A stretch of 64,000 bases of DNA from Arthrobacter crusticola (GCF_004357995.1 NZ_SMTK01000001.1:1-64000), one strand, 5' to 3'. Counted from the first letter of the stretch, positions 34,582 to 44,750 are shown. The notes: generated from the sequence alone by a model not told the origin. Numbers and translations are program-made.

Positions 34582-35445
34582 GTGACAACTACCTACGACT
34601 GCACCGATCCCGGCCAGCGCGGCGAGGGGCTCGCCGCCGCCCAGCGGGCCCTTGCCTCCCAGCAATGCGTGGTCCTGCCGACGGACACGGTGTACGGAAT
34701 TGCCGCCGACGCCTTTTCGCCCCGTGCCGTTGCCGCACTGCTCGCCGCGAAGGGGCGCGGACGCAACATGCCGCCCCCGGTGCTGATTCCCCGGCCGCAG
34801 ACGATGGAGGGACTCGCCACCAGAATCCACCCCGATGCCCGCGCCCTCGCCGAGGCGTTCTGGCCCGGCGGGCTGACGCTCATCTTCCACACCCAGCCCT
34901 CGCTCACCTGGGACCTCGGGGAAACCTTCGGCACCGTGGCCCTGCGGATGCCCGACGACCGGGTGGCCCTTGACCTGTTGACGCTCACCGGCCCGCTCGC
35001 CGTCTCCTCGGCCAACCGCACCGGACAGCCCGCCGCGCGGACCGCGGCCGAGGCACTTGAGCAGCTCGACGGTGCGGTGGCCGTCTACCTCGAGGACGGC
35101 CCGCGCGCGCCGGACGCTGTGGGCTCCACCATAGTCGACGCCACCTCAGGAGTGCTGCGGGTCGTCCGCCAGGGCACGCTGTCCCTTGAGCGGCTGCGCG
35201 GGGTGGTGCCCTCGATCGTGGGGGCAGATGGGCAGGCACCGGATCCGGCCGGCGGAGCTAGCCCCGCTTTGGGAGCGCACGCCGCAGGAGCAGATGTACC
35301 CGCCGCGGGAGCAGACGCGCACGCCAGGGGAGCAGGCCCGCACGCCGCCGGAGCGGACGTACCGGCCGCGGGAGCAGACGCGGACGCCGCGCCGGCCGGA
35401 GAGCCGGGCCGCGGCCCGGTGAAGCACCAGCCGGACCGGGGCTGA
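34582..35445 (+). CDS. L-threonylcarbamoyladenylate synthase (TsaC/Sua5-type) with repeat tail
   Basis: A 287-residue protein. Residues 1-205 form the YrdC/Sua5 domain that makes threonylcarbamoyl-AMP for t6A37 of ANN-decoding tRNAs. Visible motifs are VLPTDTVYGIAADAFS, AAKGRGRNMPPPVLIPR and PLAVSSANRTGQPAA. The GTG start gives MTTTYDCTDPGQRGEGLAAA. The last 70 or so residues are low-complexity and contain a duplicated 16-residue unit (HAAGADVPAAGADAHA, then HAAGADVPAAGADADA). It is not the Sua5 C-terminal domain. The tail is absent from ordinary TsaC and its role is unknown. Confidence 0.9.
   Translation: MTTTYDCTDPGQRGEGLAAAQRALASQQCVVLPTDTVYGIAADAFSPRAVAALLAAKGRGRNMPPPVLIPRPQTMEGLATRIHPDARALAEAFWPGGLTLIFHTQPSLTWDLGETFGTVALRMPDDRVALDLLTLTGPLAVSSANRTGQPAARTAAEALEQLDGAVAVYLEDGPRAPDAVGSTIVDATSGVLRVVRQGTLSLERLRGVVPSIVGADGQAPDPAGGASPALGAHAAGADVPAAGADAHARGAGPHAAGADVPAAGADADAAPAGEPGRGPVKHQPDRG
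35276..35388 (+). repeat. 50-bp imperfect direct repeat in the TsaC-type tail
   Basis: Copies at 35276-35325 and 35339-35388 (period 63 bases) are nearly identical and in frame, each encoding HAAGADVPAAGAD plus flanks. It looks like a recent tandem duplication of coding DNA. Confidence 0.8.
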
Positions 35446-35450
35446 TCAGC

Positions 35451-36437
35451 TCAGCGGGCGGCCCCGGTCAGCGGGGGCATCGGCTGCCAGGCCGGGTCCC
35501 GGCGGATCCGCCGCCCTTCCCGCCAGCCGCGCGCCAGGGCGGGAAGTCCGCTGACCGAGCGTTCGACGGCCACCAGGCGCAGCACTTCCTTGCCCGCCGT
35601 GAGCAGGGTGCCGAGGGCGAAACCCGCAGGTGCGTACCGCCCCCGGGTGCGCAGGTACTGGGCGACCAGGCCGCGGTTGCGCATCGAGTAGAACCTGCTG
35701 AGGTCGCTCGAGTCATTGAGGTGCCGGACCCCCAGGCTGATCTGGCGCTGCGGGCGCGTCTTCGCGAGCACGTACGCGTCAACGTAGGCCACCTCATGGG
35801 TCTGGGAGATGAGCCACCCGTAGGTTGAGTCGTCGCCGCCGAGGAAGAACCGGGGATCGGGGAGCCCCACCTCCCGGACAACGCTGGCATGCACAAGCAT
35901 CCCTTCAAAGCAGCCCACGTTCGTGCGGAAGACGGGGGAGTGCCGGAAGACGTCGCCGGGCACCGGCAGGTGGATCCCGAGGAAGTCGACGAACCGGTGC
36001 TGCCAGAAGAACGGCCGCCCGGCGGCGTCCCAGCGGCGGCCGTGGAGGCACTTGTACCGCCCGGTGAAGGGGGCGAGGGCCGCCAGGGCGCCGGGCACCG
36101 CGGTGACGTCGTCGTCCATGATCCACAGCCAGTCGGCTCCCTCGGCCAGCGCCCGCTCCATGCCGGCCGCGAAGCCGCCGGCACCGCCGGTGTTGGTGGC
36201 AAGCCGGTGGTGAAGCACGGGGAAGGGGGTCTGCGCCGCAACCTCGGCGATCACCGCGGGCGTGTCGTCGGTGCTGGCGTTGTCGACGACGACCACCGCG
36301 GTGGGCGCGGGACGAAGCGCGCGAACCGAGTCCAGCAGGCCCCGGAGGTAGTCCGAACGGTTGTAGGTGGTGATCACGAGCATCAGGTTCTGCCCCTGCA
36401 GCGCACCGGGTGCAGCGGCGGCCTCGATGTCGTTCAA
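35451..36437 (-). CDS. Family 2 glycosyltransferase, GlfT1-like
   Basis: A 328-residue GT2 enzyme, convergent with the TsaC-type gene. Motifs: MLVITTYNRSDYLRGLLDSV near the N-terminus, the acidic motif WLWIMDDDVTAVPG, FFLGGDDSTYGWLISQTHEV and a C-terminal amphipathic segment. I chose the TTG at 36437 because GGAAGGAA sits four bases upstream, giving MNDIEAAAAPGALQG before the GT2 domain; an in-frame ATG at 36383 is the alternative. It resembles actinobacterial galactofuranosyltransferases, and pairs functionally with the other GT2 3 kb away. The glycan is not known. Confidence 0.82.
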   Translation of the reverse strand: MNDIEAAAAPGALQGQNLMLVITTYNRSDYLRGLLDSVRALRPAPTAVVVVDNASTDDTPAVIAEVAAQTPFPVLHHRLATNTGGAGGFAAGMERALAEGADWLWIMDDDVTAVPGALAALAPFTGRYKCLHGRRWDAAGRPFFWQHRFVDFLGIHLPVPGDVFRHSPVFRTNVGCFEGMLVHASVVREVGLPDPRFFLGGDDSTYGWLISQTHEVAYVDAYVLAKTRPQRQISLGVRHLNDSSDLSRFYSMRNRGLVAQYLRTRGRYAPAGFALGTLLTAGKEVLRLVAVERSVSGLPALARGWREGRRIRRDPAWQPMPPLTGAAR

Positions 36438-36606
36438 GCTGTTCCTTCCGGACCCGCGGCACGCGCCCGGCGAGGGGCGTGCGGAGGTTGTGCGGCTAGT
36501 ATTCTCGGGTAGAACGAGTCTATTACACCGCCACAGGCCGCCGGCCGGGCCTGCCGATGCGGGAGCGCGTCGGCGCTGAACCTTCTGCACGACGTTGTTA
36601 GGAACC

Positions 36607-38472
36607 ATGAGACGAACCGACGGCACCAGTGAAGCCAGGGGCACGGGCACCGAGCCCGGACGGCCGAGGACGGACAAGCCCGCGCTCTGGCTCTGGTCCC
36701 AGTACCTGCTCGACGCCGCCGCCTGGGTTGTTGCGATCCTGCTCGCGCTGGTCCTGCGGTACGAACTGATCGTCAACGACATCAATGCCGAGGGTGTGGT
36801 GGTCTTCTGCGCCGCCGCGGTCGTGGCGCAGCTCTTTGTCGGCCTCAGCTTCGCCCTGTACCGCGGGCGGTACAGCTTCGGCAGCTTCCACGAGGCAAAA
36901 CTGCTCGTGATCGTCACGGTGATCGTGTCGGTGCTGCTGGTGCTCATCAGCGTCGCCTTCTTCACGGTCATCGAAATTCCCCGCAGCATCGGCATCATCG
37001 CGTTCCCGTTCGCCTGTATCTTCCTTGCCTCCACGCGCTACCTCAAGCGCATGTACGTCGAAAGCAAGGCCCGGCCCGGCGAAAACGCCCAGCGCACCCT
37101 GATCTACGGTGCCGGATTCCTCGGCAACTCGCTGGTCTCGCGCATGATGCAGGACCCCGAGTCGCCGTACTTCCCCGTCGGACTGATCGATGACGACCCG
37201 GCCAAGAAGCACCTGCGGCTTGCCACAGTGCCCGTGCTCGGCCGGCTCGAGGACCTCCCCGAAGTGGTGGCCCGCACCCGGCCCTCGGTGCTGGTGATCG
37301 CATTCTCCGACGTCGAGGCCGCCACGGTGCGCAGGGTGTCCGACCTGGTCGCCGGGCTGAACATCAAGGTGCTCGTGCTGCCGCCGCTGCGCGAGATGCT
37401 CGACGCCGGCTCCGGGCTTTCGGACTTCCGCGAGGTGGCCGTCGAGGACCTCATCGGGCGCCGCCCGGTGGACATCCACGCCGACGAGGTCTCGGGCTAC
37501 ATCACGGGCCGGCGGGTGCTCGTCACCGGTGCCGGCGGCTCGATCGGCTCCGAACTGTGCCGCCAGCTGGCCGGCTTCCACCCCGCCGAACTGATCATGC
37601 TCGACCGCGACGAGACCGGGCTGCAGACCACCCAGATCTCCCTGACCGGACGGGGACTGCTCACCGGACGGGACACAGTGCTCGCGGACATCCGGGACGC
37701 CGACACGCTGCTCAATATTTTCGAGGACCGCCGCCCCGAGGTCGTCTTCCATGCCGCGGCGCTCAAGCACGTCTCGCTGCTGGAGCAGTATCCCGAGGAG
37801 GCGTGGAAGACGAACGTGCAGGGCACGGTGAACGTCCTGCGCGCGGCGGCCGCCGCGGGCGTCACGAACTTCGTCAACATCTCCACCGACAAGGCCGCCG
37901 ACCCCACCTCGGTTCTTGGCCACTCGAAGCGGGTGGCCGAGAAGGTCACCGCGTGGCACGCGGCGAGCACCGGACAGAAATACGTCTCGGTGCGCTTCGG
38001 CAATGTGATCGGCAGCCGGGGCTCAATGCTTCCCCTGTTCACCGAGCAGATCCGCAGCGGCGGGCCCGTCACGGTGACCGACCCGGAGGTCACGCGGTTC
38101 TTCATGACGATCCCCGAGGCCTGCCAGCTCGTGGTGCAGGCCGGAGCCATCGGCCGCGGCGGGGAGGTGCTGATCCTCGACATGGGGGAGCCGGTGAAGA
38201 TCCTCGACGTCGCACAGCGCATGATCGCCATGTCCGGCAAGGAGGTCCCGATCGTCTTTACCGGCCTGCGGCCGGGGGAGAAGCTGCACGAGGACCTCGT
38301 TGGCGTCGACGAGAACGACTCGCGCCCGCTGCACCCGAAGATCTCCCACACTCCGGTCGCCCCGCTGGACCCGGCACGGCTCGACCTGCAGGAATGGAAG
38401 AACCGCGGCTCCTTCACCGCGGTGGCGCAGGCAGGCTTCCCGAAGACCCCCCAGGGCAGGGCCCTCTCGTGA
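36607..38472 (+). CDS. FlaA1/CapD-type membrane nucleotide-sugar epimerase/dehydratase
   Basis: A 621-residue protein. The N-terminus carries four membrane helices (about 25-130) with a CoA-binding-like region after them (RTLIYGAGFLGNSLVSRMMQ). The catalytic SDR domain (about 295-590) has the NAD loop VLVTGAGGSIGSELCRQLAG and the Ser-Thr-Asp-Lys motif NISTDKAADPTSVLGHSKRV. At the position of the SDR Tyr (YxxxK; Met in WbpM) it has Leu (LGHSK). Members make 4,6-dehydrated or C5-inverted UDP-sugars for envelope glycans. It is divergent from the GlfT1-like gene and overlaps the next gene by four bases. Confidence 0.87.
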   Translation: MRRTDGTSEARGTGTEPGRPRTDKPALWLWSQYLLDAAAWVVAILLALVLRYELIVNDINAEGVVVFCAAAVVAQLFVGLSFALYRGRYSFGSFHEAKLLVIVTVIVSVLLVLISVAFFTVIEIPRSIGIIAFPFACIFLASTRYLKRMYVESKARPGENAQRTLIYGAGFLGNSLVSRMMQDPESPYFPVGLIDDDPAKKHLRLATVPVLGRLEDLPEVVARTRPSVLVIAFSDVEAATVRRVSDLVAGLNIKVLVLPPLREMLDAGSGLSDFREVAVEDLIGRRPVDIHADEVSGYITGRRVLVTGAGGSIGSELCRQLAGFHPAELIMLDRDETGLQTTQISLTGRGLLTGRDTVLADIRDADTLLNIFEDRRPEVVFHAAALKHVSLLEQYPEEAWKTNVQGTVNVLRAAAAAGVTNFVNISTDKAADPTSVLGHSKRVAEKVTAWHAASTGQKYVSVRFGNVIGSRGSMLPLFTEQIRSGGPVTVTDPEVTRFFMTIPEACQLVVQAGAIGRGGEVLILDMGEPVKILDVAQRMIAMSGKEVPIVFTGLRPGEKLHEDLVGVDENDSRPLHPKISHTPVAPLDPARLDLQEWKNRGSFTAVAQAGFPKTPQGRALS

Positions 38473-39491
38473 GCGTCCTGCTCGTTCTCGTCGCCGGCGC
38501 GGCCTTCGCCGTCAGCGCCGTGCTTCCCTTCGTTGTGAAGCCCTTCCTCGGGCGGCTGGGGGTCCTCGATGTCCCCAACGACCGCTCCTCGCACACCACG
38601 GTGGTTATCCGCGGAATGGGCATCGCCGTCGCCGGCGGAATCACCGTCGGCCTGGTGCTCGCCCTGCTCACCGGGCTCGTCGCGGTCGACCGGTCGCTGC
38701 TCCTGATCATCCTGGCCATGCTGGGCGCGGCCGCCGTGCTGGGCTGGATCGAGGACCTGCGCGGGGTCTCAATCCTCACCCGCGCCGGCCTTCAGCTGCT
38801 CATCGGCGCGCTCGGGACGGCGGCCCTGGCCGCCGCCATCGGCCAGAGCTACTGGTGGGTGCCCGTCGGTGCCGTGGCCGTGGCGGCCTACATCAACGCG
38901 GCCAACTTCATGGACGGCATCAACGGCATCTCCGGTATGCACGGGGCCGTCGTCGGCGTCTTCTACGCCATCGGGGGAGTCCTGAGCGGCCAGCAGTGGC
39001 TCACCGTGACCGGCGTCGTCATCGCGATGGCGTTCCTCGCCTTTCTGCCGTGGAACCTCGGCCGCGGCTTCGTCTTCCTCGGCGACGTGGGAAGCTACCT
39101 GCTGGGTGCCTCGATCGCGGCGACGGCCGTCACCGGGCTGCTCGCCGGGGTGTACCTCGAGTACCTGCTCTCCCCGGTGCTCATCTACCTCGCCGATACT
39201 TTCACCACATTCCTGCGCCGTGCCCGCCGCGGGGAGCGCCTCTACGCTTCCCACCGCTCCCACGTGTACCAGCGCCTGACCGACACGGGCCTGGGCCACG
39301 TCCAGGTGGCACTGCTGGTCACGCTCAGTTCGGCGCTGACCGGTGCCGCTGGGTTCGCCGTCGCCAACGCCCAGGCGCCGGTGGCCGTCGCTGGCTCCCT
39401 GTTCGCCGCAGTCGTCGTCGCCCTCTACGTGAACTCGCCGAGGATCTTCGCCGCCCGTGCGGCCCGCCGCCGGGTGCGCCGTACCGCCTAG
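38469..39491 (+). CDS. MraY/WecA-family polyprenyl-phosphate sugar-1-phosphate transferase
   Basis: A 340-residue membrane enzyme with about ten helices that transfers a HexNAc-1-phosphate from UDP-sugar to a polyprenyl phosphate, starting a lipid-linked glycan. Signatures: INAANFMDGINGISG (Mg/diphosphate site), FVFLGDVGSYLLGASI, and the HxH-type loop SHRSHVYQRLTDTGLGHVQV of the WecA branch. GTG start overlapping the FlaA1-type stop (GTGA). Working with the upstream sugar-modifying enzyme, it probably begins synthesis of a wall polysaccharide or teichoic-type linkage unit; WecA (TagO-like) is the closest analogue. Confidence 0.88.
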   Translation: MSVLLVLVAGAAFAVSAVLPFVVKPFLGRLGVLDVPNDRSSHTTVVIRGMGIAVAGGITVGLVLALLTGLVAVDRSLLLIILAMLGAAAVLGWIEDLRGVSILTRAGLQLLIGALGTAALAAAIGQSYWWVPVGAVAVAAYINAANFMDGINGISGMHGAVVGVFYAIGGVLSGQQWLTVTGVVIAMAFLAFLPWNLGRGFVFLGDVGSYLLGASIAATAVTGLLAGVYLEYLLSPVLIYLADTFTTFLRRARRGERLYASHRSHVYQRLTDTGLGHVQVALLVTLSSALTGAAGFAVANAQAPVAVAGSLFAAVVVALYVNSPRIFAARAARRRVRRTA

Positions 39492-39523
39492 GTTCCCGGC
39501 CGGGCCGCGCCCGCACCGGCCGA

Positions 39524-39547
39524 ATTCTATCTGCTGTAGAATAGAAT
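39524..39547 (+). promoter_or_regulatory. AT-rich element with overlapping TAGAAT motifs, candidate atp operon promoter
   Basis: ATTCTA (39524-39529) and TAGAAT (39537-39542) form an inverted repeat, and a second TAGAAT follows at 39542-39547. TAGAAT is a good -10 hexamer and this is the only AT-rich island in the gap before the atp genes. I see no convincing -35 box. Confidence 0.4.
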
Positions 39548-39631
39548 GGCCTGCGGGAGCGCCGGCCGCTGCCCCGGCCGCGGTCCAACGGAGCCCGCAG
39601 ACCCACCACTCCCCTCCACGGACGGAATGCA

Positions 39632-40111
39632 TTGAGTACATCGGACGCCCCGGGTGTCAACGGGAGCCCGGCACCGCCCGGTGTTTCCGGCCCCACGGCC
39701 TCGCCGTGGCTGGACATCCTGAAGAAGTGCCTGCTCGCCACCGGCGCCGCCGCACTCCTGCTGTCCGCCGCGGCCGGCCTGATGGCCGGAGGCGGGGGAG
39801 CGCTCAGCGCCGCCTTCGGCTACGCCGTCGTCGCCCTGTTCTTCGGTATCAGCCTCCTCATCGGCCACTTCGCGGGCAGGACCAACCCCTCAGGGGCCCT
39901 CGGGCTCTTCGCCGTGACCTACGCGATCAAGGTCGTGGGGTTCGCGGCGGTCCTGTTCCTGCTGGGCACCCCGCCGTGGCTCGAGAGCACCTGGTTCTTC
40001 AGCGCCGCCGTCGGCACCGTCGTACTCTGGCAGGTTGTCGAGGTCTTCGTCTTCTCGAAGGCGCGCCACCAGCTCTACAACGACGATTCGGAGGCCGGCA
40101 GTGAGCGGTGA
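39632..40111 (+). CDS. Small membrane protein at the head of the atp operon (AtpI-like position)
   Basis: A 159-residue protein, TTG start (MSTSDAPGVNGSPAPPGVSG), with about 30 polar residues and then four hydrophobic helices (about 33-53, 60-78, 90-110, 120-140). It occupies the place of AtpI in ATP synthase operons. Sequence similarity to AtpI is weak, so this rests on position and topology. Its end overlaps the next gene by 11 bases. A role in c-ring assembly or in Mg2+ handling would be inference. Confidence 0.7.
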   Translation: MSTSDAPGVNGSPAPPGVSGPTASPWLDILKKCLLATGAAALLLSAAAGLMAGGGGALSAAFGYAVVALFFGISLLIGHFAGRTNPSGALGLFAVTYAIKVVGFAAVLFLLGTPPWLESTWFFSAAVGTVVLWQVVEVFVFSKARHQLYNDDSEAGSER

Positions 40112-40409
40112 ACCAGGGCCCGCAGCGGGCCGAGGGCAGGACGATCGGGGTCGGTACGGCGAGGGCGGTTACAACGCTGGAATCGCCGTGTTCAGCTACA
40201 TCGCTGGCGGGATCCTGGTCTGGAGTTTGATAGGGTGGGGGCTGGATAATCTTCTGGGAACACGTTGGATAGTGCTCGCAGGGGCTCTCTTGGGTGCCGG
40301 GGGCGGTTTCTACCTCTCCCACATGCACAACCTCACCCGATCGCAACTCTCTGATTCCGGCAGCGCGCCGCAGGGCCGCCCCGAGCCTCCAGAGAACAGC
40401 CCGAAGTGA
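40101..40409 (+). CDS. AtpZ/AtpI-family small membrane protein
   Basis: A 102-residue protein using GTG (VSGEPGPAAGRGQDDRG) within the end of the previous gene. It has two membrane helices: GIAVFSYIAGGILVWSLIGW (about 29-48) and IVLAGALLGAGGGFYLSHMH (about 58-77). The hairpin with Gly-rich second helix is the AtpZ/AtpI pattern (putative F0F1-ATPase subunit, Ca2+/Mg2+ transporter family). It precedes atpB by 85 bases. Confidence 0.75.
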   Translation: MSGEPGPAAGRGQDDRGRYGEGGYNAGIAVFSYIAGGILVWSLIGWGLDNLLGTRWIVLAGALLGAGGGFYLSHMHNLTRSQLSDSGSAPQGRPEPPENSPK

Positions 40410-40494
40410 TGCCTAAAAACTTAATCAGCCGGAGCAGTGTCGCTGTCACCGGTGGAATCATGCCCAACGATGGACACTGCAGAGAGGAAACGCG

Positions 40495-41316
40495 TTGATC
40501 GCGCTTGCGCTCCCGGCCGAAACAACCGATGAGGGTTTCGTTGCCCCCACGATTGAAGACACCCACTATCCGGACATCCTCCCCTGGGGCGGTGAATACG
40601 GCGTCTGGTTTGAAGGTGGCTTCGGCAAGCAGATGCTCCTTGTCATCTTCTCCGTCATCCTGATCGCCTCCTTCTTCATGGCCGCTTCGCGCCGCCGCCA
40701 GATGGTTCCGGGCAAGCTGCAGTTCCTCGGGGAGTCCGCCTACGGGTTCGTCCGCAACTCCATCGGCAAGGACATCATCGGCGGCCGGGACTACCTGAAG
40801 TACGTTCCGTGGCTGTTCGCCGCATTCTTCTTCGTCCTGGTCAACAACATCTTCGGTGCGATTCCGTTGCTGCAGATCCCGACCTTCTCCCACCCGGGCA
40901 GCGCCTATGCCATCGCCGCGATCTTCTACATCCTGTGGATCGCCATCGGCGTCAAGAAGCACGGCCTGCGCTACTTCAAGCTGGCCGTCGTGCCCTCGGG
41001 CGTGCCGTGGTACATCATGCCGCTGCTGATCCCGATCGAGATCATCTCCAACTTCCTCGTCCGGCCCGTCACGCACTCGCTCCGGCTCTTCGCGACGATG
41101 CTCGCCGGCCACCTGATCATCACCCTTGCGGGCTCCGCGATCGAGTACATGGCGCTCTCGGGCAGCATCCTGCTGCAGGGAACCGGTGTGCTCGTCCTGG
41201 GCGGCGCGGTGGCGATGTATATGCTCGAAGCTTTGATCATGGTCCTCCAGGCGTACGTTTTCACCCTGCTGGCCGCGATCTACATCGAGGGCGCGCTTCA
41301 CGCCGACGCCCACTGA
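40495..41316 (+). CDS. atpB: ATP synthase Fo subunit a
   Basis: A 273-residue membrane subunit with the proton half-channels. The essential Arg is in [18 protein letters not shown] (about 196-213), and the conserved C-terminal helices end with [20 protein letters not shown]. The TTG start ([18 protein letters not shown]) follows AGAGAGGAAA; an ATG 33 bases earlier is closed by a stop, so TTG is required. The N-terminus is acidic and extracellular. Confidence 0.95.
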   Translation: MIALALPAETTDEGFVAPTIEDTHYPDILPWGGEYGVWFEGGFGKQMLLVIFSVILIASFFMAASRRRQMVPGKLQFLGESAYGFVRNSIGKDIIGGRDYLKYVPWLFAAFFFVLVNNIFGAIPLLQIPTFSHPGSAYAIAAIFYILWIAIGVKKHGLRYFKLAVVPSGVPWYIMPLLIPIEIISNFLVRPVTHSLRLFATMLAGHLIITLAGSAIEYMALSGSILLQGTGVLVLGGAVAMYMLEALIMVLQAYVFTLLAAIYIEGALHADAH

Positions 41317-41389
41317 TCACAAATTCTTCCCCGTCGGGGATGATCCCAAACAACCTGCCGCACCAAGGCGGCATCTTGAAAGGAACACA

Positions 41390-41605
41390 ATGGAAGTACA
41401 GGGTAGCCTCAACCTCGTTGGATACGGTCTCTCCGCAATCGGCGGTGGTATCGGCGTGGGTCTCGTATTCGCCGCCTACATCAACGGCGTAGCACGTCAG
41501 CCCGAGGCACAGCGCGTTCTTCAGCCGATCGCCTTCCTGGGCCTGGCTCTGACCGAAGCCCTCGCGATCCTCGGTCTGGTCTTCGCCTTCGTCATCGGCG
41601 CCTAA
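41390..41605 (+). CDS. atpE: ATP synthase Fo subunit c
   Basis: A 71-residue hairpin proteolipid of the rotor ring. Helix 1 contains the [20 protein letters not shown] glycine pattern and helix 2 the proton-carrying Glu in [28 protein letters not shown] upstream is a good ribosome site. A small stem, TGCCGC/GCGGCA, lies about 15 bases before it and may affect translation of this high-copy subunit. Confidence 0.95.
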   Translation: MEVQGSLNLVGYGLSAIGGGIGVGLVFAAYINGVARQPEAQRVLQPIAFLGLALTEALAILGLVFAFVIGA

Positions 41606-41652
41606 GAACTCCAGGCTGGAAATCCGAAGACCAGTTGAAGAAAGACGGGTGA

Positions 41653-42203
<551 letters not shown>

Positions 42204-42204
<1 letters not shown>

Positions 42205-43019
42205 TGGCCGGTGTATCAAGCCAGTCCCTCGCCACGGTCCGCCGGGAGCTCGAAACACGGCTCCCCGGCGCCCCGCTGTCATTGGCCGAGGAGCTTTTCG
42301 GAGTCCTCTCCATCCTCGACAGCAATGCGGGCCTGCGCCGTGCGCTGACCGACCCTTCCCGCACGGGCGGGGACAAAGCCATGCTGGTGGACCAGCTCGT
42401 GGCGGGCAGGGTCTCGGCTGACGCCGTTGCAGTGGTCAAGGAGCTCGTCGCCGAACGGTGGGCCAACGCCCGCGATATCGGCGATGCCCTGGAGACCCTC
42501 GCTGCGACGGTGGCCATCTCGGTGGCGGAATCCCAGGGGAGCGGCCCTCAGGGGCTGGAAAAGCTGGAAAGCGACCTGTTCTCCTTCATCGCCGTCGTCG
42601 ATTCGAACCACGATCTTCAGCGTGCGCTGTCCGACCGCCAGGCGGGCCCGGAGGCGAAGGCGGCCCTTGCGCTGCGTCTCGTCCCCGAGGCCGGTGATGC
42701 GGCCAAACTCCTCATCCGCCAGGCGGTGACCGCACCGCGCGGACTCAAGCCGGCGGCGCTCATCAAGCGCTTCGTTGAACTGGTTGCCGCCCGGCAGCAG
42801 CGCTGGATTGCCACTGTCAGCGTCACCCGTCCGCTGACGGCGGAGCAGCAGTCCAGGCTTGCTGCGGGCCTCAACCGCCTTTACGGGCGCGAACTGCAGG
42901 TCAACATCAACGTTGATCCTTCCCTGATCGGCGGTGTGCGGGTCAGCGTGGGCGACGAAATGGTCGATTCCACGGTGGTCACGAGGCTGTCCGAGCTCCG
43001 CCGCAGGCTGGCGGGATAG
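42204..43019 (+). CDS. atpH: ATP synthase F1 subunit delta
   Basis: A 271-residue OSCP-type stalk subunit, about 90 residues longer than in E. coli, as usual for actinobacteria. The C-terminal domain carries the family pattern VTRPLTAEQQSRLAAGLNRL, then VNINVDPSLIGGVRVSVGDE and a final helix VTRLSELRRRLAG. It links the b stalk to the top of F1. Confidence 0.93.
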
Positions 43020-43112
43020 GCGCCTTTTCGCGCCAAGCAACATCCAACATTGAATTACACACAGGTCACCGCCGTCGGCGGTGATCGCAACACAGGAGAG
43101 CAGGGACTGCAG

Positions 43113-44744
43113 ATGGCCGAATTGACCATCAACGCCGAAGATGTCCGTAATGCGTTGAACGAATTTGCGGCGTCCTACGAACCCGGAAATGCGGAGCGCG
43201 TCGAAGTTGGCCGCGTCACCACCGCAAGCGACGGCATTGCCAAGGTTGAGGGTCTGCCTTCGGTCATGGCGAACGAGCTGCTGCGTTTCGAGGACGGCAC
43301 GCTGGGCCTGGCCCAGAACCTTGATACCCGCGAGATCGGCGTGGTCGTCCTCGGCGACTACGGCGGCATCGAAGAGGGCCAGGAAGTCCACCGCACCGGG
43401 GAGATCCTTTCGGTTCCCGTCGGTGACGCCTTCCTCGGCCGCGTCGTCGACCCCCTCGGCCAGCCGCTCGACGAGCTGGGCGAAATCGCTGCCGAGGGCC
43501 GCCGCGCCCTCGAGCTCCAGGCCCCCGGCGTCACCATGCGCAAGTCGGTCCACGAGCCGATGCAGACCGGCCTGAAGGCCATCGACGCGATGATCCCGAT
43601 CGGCCGCGGCCAGCGCCAGCTGATCATCGGCGACCGCCAGACCGGCAAGTCCGCGATCGCGATCGACACGATCATCAACCAGCGCGACAACTGGGCCTCC
43701 GGAGACGTGAACAAGCAGGTCCGCTGCATCTACGTCGCCATCGGCCAGAAGGCCTCGACCATCGCCGCCGTGCGCCAGACCCTCGAAGACAAGGGTGCCC
43801 TGGAGTACACGACGATCGTGGCCTCCCCGGCCTCGGATCCCGCAGGCTTCAAGTACCTTGCCCCCTACGCAGGCTCGGCCATCGGCCAGCACTGGATGTA
43901 CGGCGGCAAGCACGTCCTGATCGTGTTTGACGACCTGTCCAAGCAGGCCGAGGCCTACCGTGCCGTGTCGCTGCTGCTGCGCCGCCCGCCGGGACGTGAA
44001 GCCTACCCGGGCGACGTGTTCTACCTGCACTCCCGCCTGCTGGAGCGTTGCGCCAAGCTCTCCGACGAGCTCGGTGCCGGCTCGATGACGGGTCTGCCGC
44101 TCATCGAGACGAAGGCCAACGACGTCTCGGCGTACATCCCGACCAACGTCATCTCCATCACCGACGGACAGATCTTCCTCCAGTCCGACCTCTTCAACGC
44201 CAACCAGCGTCCCGCGGTCGACGTCGGTGTGTCGGTGTCCCGCGTCGGTGGTGCGGCCCAGGTCAAGTCCATGAAGAAGGTCTCGGGCACGTTGAAGCTC
44301 GACCTGGCGCAGTACCGCGACATGCAGGCCTTCGCGATGTTCGCCTCGGACCTCGATGCGGCCTCGCGCCAGCAGCTGACCCGCGGCTCGCGCCTGACCG
44401 AGCTGCTGAAGCAGGGCCAGTACTCCCCGATGCCCGTCGAGGAGCAGGTCGTCTCGATCTGGGCCGGCACCAACGGCCACCTCGACGAGGTTCCCGTCAG
44501 CGACGTCCGGAAGTTCGAAAGCGAATTCCTCGACCACCTGCGGAACCGCTCGTCGGTCCTGACGACTCTCGCCCAGACGAACAAGCTCGAGGACTCGACG
44601 GTCCAGGAGCTTGAGAGCCAGGTCGAGGCCTTCAAGCAGGGCTTCTTCGGCCAGGGTCCCGAAAGCCTCACGGCCAACGAGAAGCACGACGCCCTTTCCG
44701 AGGACGCAGTGGACCAGGAAAAGATCGTCAAGCAGAAGCGCTAA
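43113..44744 (+). CDS. atpA: ATP synthase F1 subunit alpha
   Basis: A 543-residue subunit holding the non-catalytic nucleotide site. Walker [14 protein letters not shown] is at about 170-182 and [19 protein letters not shown] is the Walker B region. The Arg finger lies in the [20 protein letters not shown] segment. The ATG gives [20 protein letters not shown], with GGAGAG upstream; an earlier in-frame start would add 21 unlike residues. Complete and ordinary. Confidence 0.95.
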   Translation: MAELTINAEDVRNALNEFAASYEPGNAERVEVGRVTTASDGIAKVEGLPSVMANELLRFEDGTLGLAQNLDTREIGVVVLGDYGGIEEGQEVHRTGEILSVPVGDAFLGRVVDPLGQPLDELGEIAAEGRRALELQAPGVTMRKSVHEPMQTGLKAIDAMIPIGRGQRQLIIGDRQTGKSAIAIDTIINQRDNWASGDVNKQVRCIYVAIGQKASTIAAVRQTLEDKGALEYTTIVASPASDPAGFKYLAPYAGSAIGQHWMYGGKHVLIVFDDLSKQAEAYRAVSLLLRRPPGREAYPGDVFYLHSRLLERCAKLSDELGAGSMTGLPLIETKANDVSAYIPTNVISITDGQIFLQSDLFNANQRPAVDVGVSVSRVGGAAQVKSMKKVSGTLKLDLAQYRDMQAFAMFASDLDAASRQQLTRGSRLTELLKQGQYSPMPVEEQVVSIWAGTNGHLDEVPVSDVRKFESEFLDHLRNRSSVLTTLAQTNKLEDSTVQELESQVEAFKQGFFGQGPESLTANEKHDALSEDAVDQEKIVKQKR

Positions 44745-44750
44745 GGGCCA

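Noticed and set aside
36607..39491. An extended upstream start for the WecA-type gene within the FlaA1-type gene
   Set aside because: The long in-frame extension has no family similarity; the GTG at 38469 overlapping the previous stop gives the normal N-terminus.
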